55,527 bases of DNA from UBA6918 sp040754425. Its GTDB lineage: Bacteria > Pseudomonadota > Gammaproteobacteria > Burkholderiales > Thiobacillaceae. A program made the position numbers and the translations under genes. The notes beneath the pieces were generated by a model. It had not been told where the DNA came from, did no database searches, and saw only the letters and a program-made list of their open reading frames with translations. The DNA lies in NCBI GenBank assembly GCA_040754425.1, contig JBFMCR010000038.1, positions 1 through 55,527 on the forward strand. Direction: 5' to 3'. Shown here one piece after another: positions 7,380 to 15,166 of the stretch (its first letter is position 1; each line of letters opens with the position of its first letter).

Positions 7380-7910
7380 ATGTCACGTGTAGCCAATAAC
7401 CCCATTAATCTTCCCAAGGGAGTCGAAGTGACCCTGGGTGAGATGATTACCGTCAAGGGCCCGCTCGGCACGCTCGCGCAGAAGGCTCCGGCCAACGTCA
7501 AGGTCAATCTTGACGGAGAGGTGATTACATTTGCGCCTGCAGACGACAGCATCCAGGCGAATGCCATGTCCGGCACGCTGCGTGCGCTGCTCAACAATAT
7601 GGTGACTGGCGTGTCCAAGGGCTTCGAGAAGAAGCTGAACCTGGTCGGCGTGGGCTATCGTGCCCAGGCTCAGGGCGACAACCTCAACCTGTCGCTGGGC
7701 TTTTCCCACCCCGTGGTGCACAAGATGCCTGCCGGCATCAAGGTGGAGACCCCGACGCAAACCGAAATCGTGATCAAGGGCATCGACCGCCAGAAGGTCG
7801 GCCAGGTTGCTGCGGATATCCGTGGCTACCGGCCGCCGGAACCCTACAAGGGCAAGGGCGTGCGTTATGCCGACGAAGTCGTGGTCTTGAAAGAGACCAA
7901 GAAGAAGTAA
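7380..7910 (+). CDS. rplF: 50S ribosomal protein L6
   Basis: L6 (176 aa), near the GTPase centre and the sarcin-ricin loop. It has two homologous domains and ends with the signature VAADIRGYRPPEPYKGKGVRYADE. The start MSRVANNPINLPKGV fits the family. A 22-base gap separates it from rplR. Confidence 0.97.
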   Translation: MSRVANNPINLPKGVEVTLGEMITVKGPLGTLAQKAPANVKVNLDGEVITFAPADDSIQANAMSGTLRALLNNMVTGVSKGFEKKLNLVGVGYRAQAQGDNLNLSLGFSHPVVHKMPAGIKVETPTQTEIVIKGIDRQKVGQVAADIRGYRPPEPYKGKGVRYADEVVVLKETKKK

Positions 7911-7932
7911 TAGCCGCTAAGGAACGCAGACG

Positions 7933-8286
7933 ATGAATACCCAAGAAGCACGAGTCCGCCGCGCGCGCAAAACCCGCGCCAAAATCGCGGCCGTCAAGGC
8001 AACCCGCCTGTCGGTGCACCGCACCAACAGCCATATCTATGCGCAGATCATCTCCGCCGACGGCGGCAAGATCCTGGCTTCCGCCTCCACGCTGGAGAAG
8101 GAAGTGCGCGCCCAGGTGCCCAACGGCGGCAACACTGCTGCCGCAGCGCTTGTCGGCAAGCGCCTGGCAGAAAAAGCCAAGGCGGCTGGCATCGAGAAGG
8201 TTGCATTCGACCGTTCCGGTTTCAAATTTCATGGCCGTGTGAAGGCGCTGGCGGATGCCGCGCGTGAAAACGGTCTGGTCTTTTAA
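7933..8286 (+). CDS. rplR: 50S ribosomal protein L18
   Basis: L18 (117 aa), a 5S rRNA-binding protein. It has the basic N-terminal RRARKTRAKIA block, RLSVHRTNSHIYAQII, and the C-terminal FDRSGFKFHGRVKALADAAR motif. Order and size are normal. Confidence 0.97.
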   Translation: MNTQEARVRRARKTRAKIAAVKATRLSVHRTNSHIYAQIISADGGKILASASTLEKEVRAQVPNGGNTAAAALVGKRLAEKAKAAGIEKVAFDRSGFKFHGRVKALADAARENGLVF

Positions 8287-8301
8287 CGAGGCTGACAGAC
8301 A

Positions 8302-8811
8302 ATGGCTCGTAACGAACAAACTGAAGAGCGCGGCGACGGCCTGCGCGAAAAGATGATCGCGGTCAACCGCGTGTCCAAGACCGTGAAAGGCGGCCGCGTG
8401 CTCGGCTTTGCCGCGCTGACCGTGGTCGGCGACGGTGACGGCGGCATCGGCATGGGCAAGGGCAAGGCCAAGGAAGTGCCTGTGGCCGTGCAGAAAGCAA
8501 TGGAAGAGGCCCGCCGCAATCTGAACAAGATCAGCCTGAAGAACGGCTCCTTCCACCACCCGGTGGTGGGCAGGCACGGTGCGTCCGTGGTGCTGATCCA
8601 GCCGGCATCGGAAGGTACCGGCATCATCGCCGGCGGCGCCATGCGTGCCGTGTTCGAAGTGATGGGTGTGCAAAACGTGCTGGCCAAGTGCCTGGGTTCC
8701 ACCAACCCCTACAACGTTGTGCGTGCCACCATCAACGGCCTGATGCAGATGTCCACGCCCTCCGAGATTGCTGCCAAGCGCGGCAAGTCCGTTGAAGAGA
8801 TCCTGGGGTAA
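8302..8811 (+). CDS. rpsE: 30S ribosomal protein S5
   Basis: S5 (169 aa), at the mRNA entry channel and important for decoding fidelity. The N-terminal double-stranded RNA-binding-type domain carries the VNRVSKTVKGGR and GDGDGGIGMGKGKAKEVP segments. The C-terminal domain has GGAMRAVFE and the CLGSTNPYNVVRATI signature. Confidence 0.97.
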   Translation: MARNEQTEERGDGLREKMIAVNRVSKTVKGGRVLGFAALTVVGDGDGGIGMGKGKAKEVPVAVQKAMEEARRNLNKISLKNGSFHHPVVGRHGASVVLIQPASEGTGIIAGGAMRAVFEVMGVQNVLAKCLGSTNPYNVVRATINGLMQMSTPSEIAAKRGKSVEEILG

Positions 8812-8814
8812 GCC

Positions 8815-9000
8815 ATGAGCGACAAGAAACTGAAAGTGACGCTGGTCAAGAGCACCATCGGCGCCAAGAAGGACCACAAGGCCTGCGTGCGCGGCCTGGG
8901 CCTGCGTCGCATGCATCACACCGTGGAAGTGCTGGACACCCCCGCCAACCGCGGCATGATCAACAAGGTCAATTTTCTCCTCAAATGCGAGGGCTGCTGA
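8815..9000 (+). CDS. rpmD: 50S ribosomal protein L30
   Basis: L30 (61 aa), a small 50S protein. It shows KVTLVKSTIGAKKDHKA, LGLRRMHHTVEVLDTP and RGMINKV. Its stop codon is immediately followed by the rplO ATG, with no intergenic base. Confidence 0.96.
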   Translation: MSDKKLKVTLVKSTIGAKKDHKACVRGLGLRRMHHTVEVLDTPANRGMINKVNFLLKCEGC

Positions 9001-9435
9001 ATGGAACTGAATAATCTCAAACCCGGCGCCGGCGCCAGGCACGCCAAGAAGCGCGTGGGCCGCGGCATCGGCTCCGGCCTCGGCAAGACTGCCGGCCGCG
9101 GACACAAGGGCCAGCATTCCCGTTCCGGCGGCTACAAGAAGATCGGCTTCGAGGGCGGGCAGATGCCCCTGCATCGCCGATTGCCCAAGCGCGGCTTCGT
9201 GTCTCTGACCGCCGAGGATACCGCCGAAGTGCGCCTGTCCGACCTGAGCAAGATTGCCGTGGACGAAATCGACCTGCTGGTGCTAAAGCAGGCGGGTGTG
9301 GTTTCGGGCATGGCCAAGACCGCCAAGGTGATCCTGTCCGGCAAGCTCGACAAGGCCGTCAAGCTCAAGGGCATTGCCGCCACCAAGGGTGCGCGCGCAG
9401 CCATCGAGGCTGCCGGCGGTTCCGTCAGCGAATAA
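9001..9435 (+). CDS. rplO: 50S ribosomal protein L15
   Basis: L15 (144 aa), a late-assembly 50S protein. The Gly/Arg-rich N-terminal arm (KKRVGRGIGSGLGKTAGRGHKGQ, about residues 17-39) and the GGQMPLHRRLPKRGF block are diagnostic. It precedes secY in the usual spc order. Confidence 0.97.
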   Translation: MELNNLKPGAGARHAKKRVGRGIGSGLGKTAGRGHKGQHSRSGGYKKIGFEGGQMPLHRRLPKRGFVSLTAEDTAEVRLSDLSKIAVDEIDLLVLKQAGVVSGMAKTAKVILSGKLDKAVKLKGIAATKGARAAIEAAGGSVSE

Positions 9436-9451
9436 GATTTTAGGAAGCGCT

Positions 9452-10765
9452 TTGGCAACTCCGGCATCACTGGCAGGCATGAACAAGTTCGGCGACCTCA
9501 AGCGCCGTCTGTGGTTCCTGCTGGGGGCGTTGATCGTGTTCCGCATCGGGTCTTTCATCCCGGTGCCCGGAATCGATCCGGTGGAACTGAAAAAGCTGTT
9601 CGACGCGCAAAGCGGCCTGCTGGACATGTTCAACATGTTTTCGGGCGGCGCGCTGGCCCGTGCTTCGGTGCTGGCCCTGGGCATCATGCCCTACATTTCG
9701 GCGTCGATCATCATCCAGCTGCTGACCGTGGTGTCGCCGCAACTGGAGGCGCTGAAAAAGGAAGGCGAATCGGGTCGCCGCAAGATCACCCAGTACACCC
9801 GCTACGGTACGGTGGTGCTGGCGCTGTTCCAGTCGCTGGGTATTTCGATTGCGCTGGAAAGCCAGGGTGTTGTGATCGACCCGGGCCTGGGTTTCCGCAT
9901 CATTGCAGTGACCACGCTGACCACCGGCACCATGTTCCTCATGTGGCTGGGTGAGCAGATTACCGAGCGGGGTATCGGCAACGGTATTTCACTCATTATT
10001 TTTGCCGGCATTGTCGCCGGCCTGCCGAGTGCGGTGTCCGGCACCCTGGAGCTGACCCGTACCGGTGCGTTTTCGATTCCGCTGGTGTTGCTGCTGTTTG
10101 TCGGCGCGATCCTGGTGGTGGGCTTTGTGGTTTTCGTCGAGCGCGGGCAGCGCAAGATTCTGGTCAATTACGCCAAGCGCCAGGTTGGCAAGGTGGTGAT
10201 GGGCGGGCAGAGCTCGCACCTGCCGCTCAAGCTCAACATGGCAGGCGTGATTCCCGCGATTTTCGCGTCCAGCATCATCCTGTTCCCGGCGACGATCACC
10301 AGCTGGTTCGGTTCCAACCCGAACATGAACTGGTTGAAGGATATTAGCGCGGTACTGTCGCCTGGCCAGCCGGTGCACATGCTGTTGTATGCGACTGCGA
10401 TCATCTTCTTCTGCTTTTTCTACACCGCCTTGGTGTTCAACCCCAAGGAGACGGCAGACAACCTGAAGAAGAGCGGCGCGTTCGTCCCCGGCATCCGTCC
10501 CGGCGACCAGACTGCCCGCTATATTGACAAGGTCATGACCCGGCTGACGCTGGTTGGCGCGATCTACATCACGCTGGTCTGCCTGCTGCCGGAAGTGCTG
10601 ATTGCAGAATGGAATGTGCCGTTCTATTTTGGCGGTACTTCGCTGCTGATTATCGTGGTGGTGACGATGGACTTCATGGCTCAGGTACAGGCCTATGTCA
10701 TGTCGCACCAATATGAAAGCCTGTTGAAGAAAGCCAACTTCAAGGGCGGTCTGGCGGGGCGGTAA
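9452..10765 (+). CDS. secY: Preprotein translocase subunit SecY
   Basis: SecY (437 aa), the ten-helix channel subunit of the SecYEG translocon in the inner membrane. I place the start at TTG 9452 (reads MATPASLAGMNKFGDLKRR), with AGGA at 9442-9445 upstream. Longer in-frame starts would lie inside rplO and lack family similarity. Signatures include PGIDPVELKKLFDAQ, the GIMPYISASIIIQLL segment and GIGNGISLIIFAGIVAGLP. The stop overlaps the infA ATG by one base. Confidence 0.96.
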   Translation: MATPASLAGMNKFGDLKRRLWFLLGALIVFRIGSFIPVPGIDPVELKKLFDAQSGLLDMFNMFSGGALARASVLALGIMPYISASIIIQLLTVVSPQLEALKKEGESGRRKITQYTRYGTVVLALFQSLGISIALESQGVVIDPGLGFRIIAVTTLTTGTMFLMWLGEQITERGIGNGISLIIFAGIVAGLPSAVSGTLELTRTGAFSIPLVLLLFVGAILVVGFVVFVERGQRKILVNYAKRQVGKVVMGGQSSHLPLKLNMAGVIPAIFASSIILFPATITSWFGSNPNMNWLKDISAVLSPGQPVHMLLYATAIIFFCFFYTALVFNPKETADNLKKSGAFVPGIRPGDQTARYIDKVMTRLTLVGAIYITLVCLLPEVLIAEWNVPFYFGGTSLLIIVVVTMDFMAQVQAYVMSHQYESLLKKANFKGGLAGR

Positions 10766-10983
10766 TGTCGAAGGAAGACGTTATCCAGATGCAGGGCGAG
10801 GTGGTGGAAAACCTGCCCAATGCGACCTTCCGGGTAAAACTTGAAAACGGCCATGTCGTGCTGGGACACATTTCCGGCAAGATGCGCATGCATTACATCC
10901 GCATCCTGCCGGGCGACAAGGTCACGGTTGAATTGACGCCTTACGATCTGACCAAGGGCCGGATCGTGTTCAGGGCGAAGTGA
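10765..10983 (+). CDS. infA: Translation initiation factor IF-1
   Basis: IF-1 (72 aa), an OB-fold protein that occupies the ribosomal A site during initiation. The sequence MSKEDVIQMQGEVVENLPN, the GHISGKMRMHYIRILPGDKV core and the TKGRIVFRAK end are near-consensus. The ATG shares a base with the secY stop. Having infA between secY and rpmJ is common in betaproteobacteria. Confidence 0.97.
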   Translation: MSKEDVIQMQGEVVENLPNATFRVKLENGHVVLGHISGKMRMHYIRILPGDKVTVELTPYDLTKGRIVFRAK

Positions 10984-11017
10984 GAATTGCCGGCTAGCCG
11001 GTTGAAGGAGAGCGAAC

Positions 11018-11131
11018 ATGCGAGTTCAGGCTTCAGTGAAGAAAATTTGCCGCAAGTGCAAGATTGTGCGCCGCAAGGGCGTGGTCCGCGTAATCTGCGA
11101 CGATCCGCGCCACAAGCAGCGCCAGGGTTAA
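11018..11131 (+). CDS. rpmJ: 50S ribosomal protein L36
   Basis: L36 (37 aa), the smallest 50S protein. It begins MRVQASVKKICRKCK and keeps the zinc ligands Cys11, Cys14, Cys27 and His32, so it is the zinc-binding form. AAGGAGAG (11005-11012) precedes the ATG. It is the last gene of the spc block, before the extended -10 promoter of the alpha operon. Confidence 0.96.
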   Translation: MRVQASVKKICRKCKIVRRKGVVRVICDDPRHKQRQG

Positions 11132-11169
11132 GTGTCAGACGGCCCGGCTTCCTGCTGGACTGTTTGACG

Positions 11170-11178
11170 TGATATAAT
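11170..11178 (+). promoter_or_regulatory. Candidate extended -10 promoter for the rpsM (alpha) operon
   Basis: TG-A-TATAAT at 11170-11178 is a perfect extended -10 element, 30 bases before the rpsM ATG. No good -35 lies at 17 bases (TTCCTG at 18 is weak), which is compatible with an extended -10 promoter. CGGAG (11194-11198) then serves as Shine-Dalgarno. Confidence 0.55.
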
Positions 11179-11207
11179 TTTCAGTTTTCTGTACGGAGTA
11201 ACGCCGA

Positions 11208-11564
11208 ATGGCCCGTATTGCAGGGGTAAACATACCCAACCACCAACACGCGGAAATCGCGCTGACCGCCATTTATGGCATCGGCCGCACCACGGCTCGC
11301 AAGATCTGCGAAGCTGCGGGCGTGCTGACCAACGCGAAAATCAAGGACCTGACCGACGCAGAGATGGAAAAGCTGCGCGAAGGCGTGGCCAAGTTCACCG
11401 TCGAGGGCGACCTGCGCCGCGAAGTGACCATGAACATCAAGCGCCTGATGGACCTGGGCTGCTACCGTGGTCTGCGTCATCGCAAGGGTCTGCCCGTCCG
11501 TGGCCAGCGTACCCGTACCAATGCGCGCACCCGCAAGGGCCCGCGCAAGGCTATCAAGAAATAA
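11208..11564 (+). CDS. rpsM: 30S ribosomal protein S13
   Basis: S13 (118 aa), at the top of the 30S head, contacting the P-site tRNA and the 50S subunit. It begins MARIAGVNIPNHQHAEIALTA. It carries the helix-two-turn-helix YGIGRTTARKICEAAG and the basic tail RGQRTRTNARTRKGPRK. First gene of the alpha operon. Confidence 0.97.
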   Translation: MARIAGVNIPNHQHAEIALTAIYGIGRTTARKICEAAGVLTNAKIKDLTDAEMEKLREGVAKFTVEGDLRREVTMNIKRLMDLGCYRGLRHRKGLPVRGQRTRTNARTRKGPRKAIKK

Positions 11565-11574
11565 GGAAAGCTAG

Positions 11575-11970
11575 ATGGCGACCAAATCCGCTGCTACCCG
11601 TGTTCGCAAGAAGGTCAAGAAGAGCGTTGCCGAAGGCATCGCTCACGTGCACGCCTCCTTCAACAACACCATCATCACCATTACCGACCGTCAGGGCAAC
11701 GCCCTGTCGTGGGCGACCGCGGGCGGCGCCGGCTTCAAGGGCTCGCGCAAATCCACCCCGTTCGCCGCGCAGGTTGCCGCCGAAAACGCAGGCAAGGCCG
11801 CGCAGGAATACGGCGTGAAGAACCTGGAAGTGCGCATCAAGGGCCCCGGCCCCGGCCGCGAGTCATCCGTGCGCGCGCTCAACGCCCTTGGTTTCAAGAT
11901 TACCGCGATTTCCGACGTGACTCCGGTGCCGCACAACGGCTGCCGTCCGTCCAAGAAGCGCCGCATTTAA
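11575..11970 (+). CDS. rpsK: 30S ribosomal protein S11
   Basis: S11 (131 aa), on the 30S platform near the mRNA exit. The signatures HVHASFNNTIITITDRQGN, GFKGSRKSTPFAAQ and the C-terminal DVTPVPHNGCRPSKKRRI are all intact. Confidence 0.97.
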   Translation: MATKSAATRVRKKVKKSVAEGIAHVHASFNNTIITITDRQGNALSWATAGGAGFKGSRKSTPFAAQVAAENAGKAAQEYGVKNLEVRIKGPGPGRESSVRALNALGFKITAISDVTPVPHNGCRPSKKRRI

Positions 11971-11984
11971 TTTAGAGGTTTGAT

Positions 11985-12614
11985 ATGGCCCGTAACCTGG
12001 ATGCTAAATGTCGTCAGTGCCGCCGCGAGGGCGAGAAGCTCTTCCTCAAAGGCGAAAAGTGCTACACCGAGAAGTGCGCCATCGAGCGCCGCAGCTACGC
12101 CCCCGGCCAGCACGGCCAGAAGAGCGGCCAGCGCCTGTCCGGCTATGGCACGCAGCTGCGCGAGAAGCAGAAAATCCGCCGCATCTACGGCGTGCTCGAG
12201 CGCCAATTCCGCCTGGTGTACAAAAAGGCCGAAGCTCGCAAGGGCGTGACCGGCGAAAACCTGCTGGGCCTGCTGGAAAGCCGTCTTGACACCGTGTGCT
12301 ATCGGATGGGCTTCGGCGCTTCCCGCACCGAGGCGCGCCAGGTCGTGCGCCACAACGGCATCATGGTCAACGGCAAGCGCGTCAACATTCCTTCCTATCA
12401 GGTCAAGGCTGGCGACGTCATCGAAGTGGCCGAGCGCGCCAAGAACCACCTGCGCATCAAGGGCGCTACCGAGGCGGCCGAGTCGCGCGGATTCCCCGAG
12501 TGGGTGGAAGTGGACATCAAGGGCCTCAAGGGTACCTACAAGTCCATGCCGCAGCGTGCGGACCTGCCGCCCACCATCAACGAATCCCTGGTGGTCGAAC
12601 TGTATTCCAAGTAA
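11985..12614 (+). CDS. rpsD: 30S ribosomal protein S4 (zinc-binding form)
   Basis: S4 (209 aa), a primary 16S rRNA-binding protein and the repressor of the alpha operon in E. coli. The N-terminus has the cysteines C9, C12, C26 and C31, the zinc-finger pattern of the C+ form that E. coli S4 lacks. The S4 RNA-binding domain (VCYRMGFGASRTEARQ onward, about residues 105-120) is normal. Confidence 0.97.
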   Translation: MARNLDAKCRQCRREGEKLFLKGEKCYTEKCAIERRSYAPGQHGQKSGQRLSGYGTQLREKQKIRRIYGVLERQFRLVYKKAEARKGVTGENLLGLLESRLDTVCYRMGFGASRTEARQVVRHNGIMVNGKRVNIPSYQVKAGDVIEVAERAKNHLRIKGATEAAESRGFPEWVEVDIKGLKGTYKSMPQRADLPPTINESLVVELYSK

Positions 12615-12669
12615 TTAACGAGACTTTGGTCATCGTTTCTGGTCACAGCGTTTAAAGGACACTGCCTAC

Positions 12670-13653
12670 ATGCAAGCTGCAGCGGAATTTCTCAAACCCA
12701 GTATTGTTGAAGTCGATCGTGTGACCCCGCTTCATGCCAAGGTTGTCATGGAGCCGTTCGAGCGCGGCTACGGCCACACCCTGGGCAACGCCCTGCGCCG
12801 CATCCTGTTGTCGTCGATGGTGGGTTATGCGCCGACCGAGGTGAAAATCACCGGCGTGGTGCATGAGTACTCCACGATCGAAGGCGTGCAGGAAGACGTC
12901 GTCGACATCCTGCTCAACCTCAAGGGCATCGCCTTCAAGCTGCACGGCAAGGGCTCCGCCCTCCTCAAGCTGAGCAAGAGCGGTGAGGGCGTCGTGACTG
13001 CCGGCGACATCGAGGCCGGCCATGACGTCGAGATCGTCAATCCCGACCACGTCATTGCCCACCTGACCAAGGGCGGCAAGCTCGAAATGGAAATCAAGGT
13101 CGAGGCCGGCCGCGGCTACCAGCCTGTTCCCGCGCGCAAGATCGACCCCGATTCCCGCAGCGTCGGCTCCATTCTGGTGGATGCTTCCTTCAGCCCGGTG
13201 CGCCGTGTCGCCTACGCGGTTGAAAACGCCCGTGTCGAGCAGCGTACCGATCTCGACCGCCTGATCATCGACATCGAGACCAACGGCATCCTCGATCCCG
13301 AGGAGGCTGTGCGTACCGCAGCCCGCATCCTGGTCGAGCAGCTGTCCGTGTTCGCCGACCTCAAGGGTACTGAAGCAGCCGCGGCCGAAGCCGCGCGTGC
13401 GCCGCAGGTCGATCCGATCCTGCTGCGTCCCGTCGACGACCTCGAGCTTACCGTGCGTTCCGCCAACTGCCTCAAGGCCGAGAACATCTATTACATCGGC
13501 GACCTGATCCAGCGCACCGAAACCGAATTGCTCAAGACTCCCAACCTGGGTCGCAAGTCCCTGAACGAAATCAAGGAAGTGCTGGCCTCCAAGGGCCTGT
13601 CCCTGGGCATGAAGCTCGAGAACTGGCCGCCGGCCGGGCTCGAGAAGCTCTGA
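12670..13653 (+). CDS. rpoA: RNA polymerase subunit alpha
   Basis: The alpha subunit (327 aa) that nucleates RNA polymerase assembly. The N-terminal domain has EPFERGYGHTLGNALRRILLSS, the dimerisation segment. A linker around residues 235-250 is Ala/Glu-rich. The C-terminal domain that binds UP elements and activators contains the RSANCLKAENIYYIGDLIQRT region and the helix-hairpin-helix TPNLGRKSLNEIKEVL. Confidence 0.98.
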   Translation: MQAAAEFLKPSIVEVDRVTPLHAKVVMEPFERGYGHTLGNALRRILLSSMVGYAPTEVKITGVVHEYSTIEGVQEDVVDILLNLKGIAFKLHGKGSALLKLSKSGEGVVTAGDIEAGHDVEIVNPDHVIAHLTKGGKLEMEIKVEAGRGYQPVPARKIDPDSRSVGSILVDASFSPVRRVAYAVENARVEQRTDLDRLIIDIETNGILDPEEAVRTAARILVEQLSVFADLKGTEAAAAEAARAPQVDPILLRPVDDLELTVRSANCLKAENIYYIGDLIQRTETELLKTPNLGRKSLNEIKEVLASKGLSLGMKLENWPPAGLEKL

Positions 13654-13734
13654 AACAAACCACAACAATAAAGTGCGGGGCGGTGCGGCAACTGCCCTGG
13701 CCAAAGAAAAACAGTTATTTGAAAGGAATCAGCC

Positions 13735-14127
13735 ATGCGTCATCGTCAATCCAACCGCAAGCTCAACCGCACGACCAGCCATCGCCTGGCCATGCTGCGC
13801 AACATGACCAATTCCCTGCTGCGTCATGAAGTGATCAAGACCACCCTGCCCAAGGCCAAGGAACTGCGCCGCTTCATCGAACCGCTGATCACCCTGGGCA
13901 AGGAGCCCAGCCTGGCCCACCATCGCCTGGCATTCGACCGCCTGCGCGACCGCGAGATGGTCATGAAGCTGTTCAATGAACTCGGCCCACGCTACAAGGC
14001 ACGTCCCGGCGGCTACACCCGCATCCTCAAGTTCGGGTACCGCGTCGGCGACAACGCCCCCATGGCGCTCGTCGAACTGGTGGACCGTCCCGAAGGCGGA
14101 GCTGCCGAAGTCGTCGAGGCCGAGTAA
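13735..14127 (+). CDS. rplQ: 50S ribosomal protein L17
   Basis: L17 (130 aa), near the tunnel exit of the 50S subunit. It begins MRHRQSNRKLNRTTSHRLAM and has the LPKAKELRRFIEPLITL and GGYTRILKFGYRVGDNAPMA signatures. GAAAGGAA precedes the ATG. It is the last gene of the ribosomal block and is followed directly by a strong terminator. Confidence 0.97.
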   Translation: MRHRQSNRKLNRTTSHRLAMLRNMTNSLLRHEVIKTTLPKAKELRRFIEPLITLGKEPSLAHHRLAFDRLRDREMVMKLFNELGPRYKARPGGYTRILKFGYRVGDNAPMALVELVDRPEGGAAEVVEAE

Positions 14128-14142
14128 ACATCAGTCGTATTG

Positions 14143-14173
14143 AAAAAAAAGCCGGGCTCGCCCGGCTTTTTTT
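14143..14173 (+). terminator. Intrinsic terminator after rplQ
   Basis: Stem GCCGGG/CCCGGC (14151-14156 and 14161-14166) with loop CTCG, preceded by eight A and followed by seven T. It is a textbook Rho-independent terminator and, because of the flanking A tract, can work in both directions. Confidence 0.92.
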
Positions 14174-14431
14174 GTTGGTGCGCCCGGCAGGGCGCACTCG
14201 GTTGGGGGAGGAAGTCCTCTACCCGCCCGGCAAGGGGAAGCGTTGCCCGATCCCCCAGGGGGAGGGGTTGGGGGAGAGAGCCCGGGGCGAGAGGAAAACT
14301 ATCATATCTGCCTTCCTCTGCTGCCTCCCTTACCACTGTGCCAACGGAGGCAACGACAGTCCGGCATTATGGGCGCTTGTCAAAGCGTGAAGACTGCCGC
14401 ATAGTCTCTCAAGAAAAAACAGGGAAGCGGC
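14174..14431. other. Non-coding spacer between rplQ and the SAM hydroxide adenosyltransferase gene
   Basis: No gene is supported here. A perfect 8-bp hairpin GTGCGCCC/GGGCGCAC lies at 14178-14197. A G-rich stretch follows, with the word GGTTGGGGGAG twice (near 14200 and 14267) and a CCCCCAGGGGG palindrome between them. Near the end is a weak promoter candidate, TTGTCA (14377-14382) and CATAGT (14400-14405) with 17-base spacing. These look like a repetitive intergenic element plus a leader. Confidence 0.4.
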
Positions 14432-15166
14432 ATGATCGTACTGTTCACGGATTTCGGCACGCGCGATCCCTACGTCGGGCAGGTCAAGGCACGTCTGCAT
14501 GAAATCGCGCCCACGCAGCCCGTAGTCGACCTGCTGCACGAAGCGCCGGATTTCAATGCTCACGCCGGCGCCCATCTGATTGCGGCTTTTGCGCCCGGCT
14601 TTCCCCCCGGCACGGTGTTCATGTGCGTGGTCGATCCCGGCGTAGGTACCGCGCGCGACGGCGTGGTGGTGGCGGCAGGCGGACGCTGGTTCGTGGGCCC
14701 GGACAACGGACTGCTTTCCATTGCTGCCGCCCGCAACGAAGATGGCAAGGTGTGGCGCATCAAATGGCAGCCGGAAAACGCATCCGCCACTTTCCACGGA
14801 CGCGACATCTTCGCCGTCATCGCCGCGCTCATCGCCAAGGGTGAGTTTCCCGACGACAAACTGGAAGCGAAGCCGAAGCTGCACGTGGAGTTCGATGCCG
14901 GCGATCTGCCGCGCGTCATTTACATAGACCACTACGGCAATGCATGGACCGGGCAGCGCGCGGCCCGGCTACCGCCAGGCACTCGCGTCGCGGCTGGCGG
15001 CGCGGAATTCCGCCATGCCGACACCTTCGGCTCGGTCGGCAAGGGCGAGGGCTTTTGGTTCGGCAACAGCGTCGGCTTGCTGGAGCTTGCCATCAATCGC
15101 GGCAGCGCGGCTGAAAAGCTGGGCCTCAAGGTGGGCGATACCATCCAGGTTTTTAAACCGAACTAA
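14432..15166 (+). CDS. SAM hydroxide adenosyltransferase (DUF62 family)
   Basis: A 244-aa member of the DUF62 family. Its enzymes use water or hydroxide to cleave S-adenosylmethionine into adenosine and methionine and are relatives of the fluorinases. Visible motifs are TDFGTRDPYVG at the N-terminus, VVDPGVGTARDG with Asp68 and Arg75, VGPDNGLL, and FHGRDIFA with His122. These give the Asp-Arg-His set described for the family. A C-terminal beta-barrel domain starts near YIDHYGNAW. The stop overlaps that of the convergent glycerate kinase. Its physiological role is unknown. Confidence 0.88.
   Translation: MIVLFTDFGTRDPYVGQVKARLHEIAPTQPVVDLLHEAPDFNAHAGAHLIAAFAPGFPPGTVFMCVVDPGVGTARDGVVVAAGGRWFVGPDNGLLSIAAARNEDGKVWRIKWQPENASATFHGRDIFAVIAALIAKGEFPDDKLEAKPKLHVEFDAGDLPRVIYIDHYGNAWTGQRAARLPPGTRVAAGGAEFRHADTFGSVGKGEGFWFGNSVGLLELAINRGSAAEKLGLKVGDTIQVFKPN

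Noticed and set aside
7774..9174. Minus-strand open frame of 466 codons across rplF to rplO
   Set aside because: Antisense to five conserved genes; a codon-bias artefact.
11165..11178. TTGACG as -35 box of the rpsM promoter
   Set aside because: Only 3-4 bases separate it from TATAAT, so it cannot be a -35; the extended -10 explains the site better.
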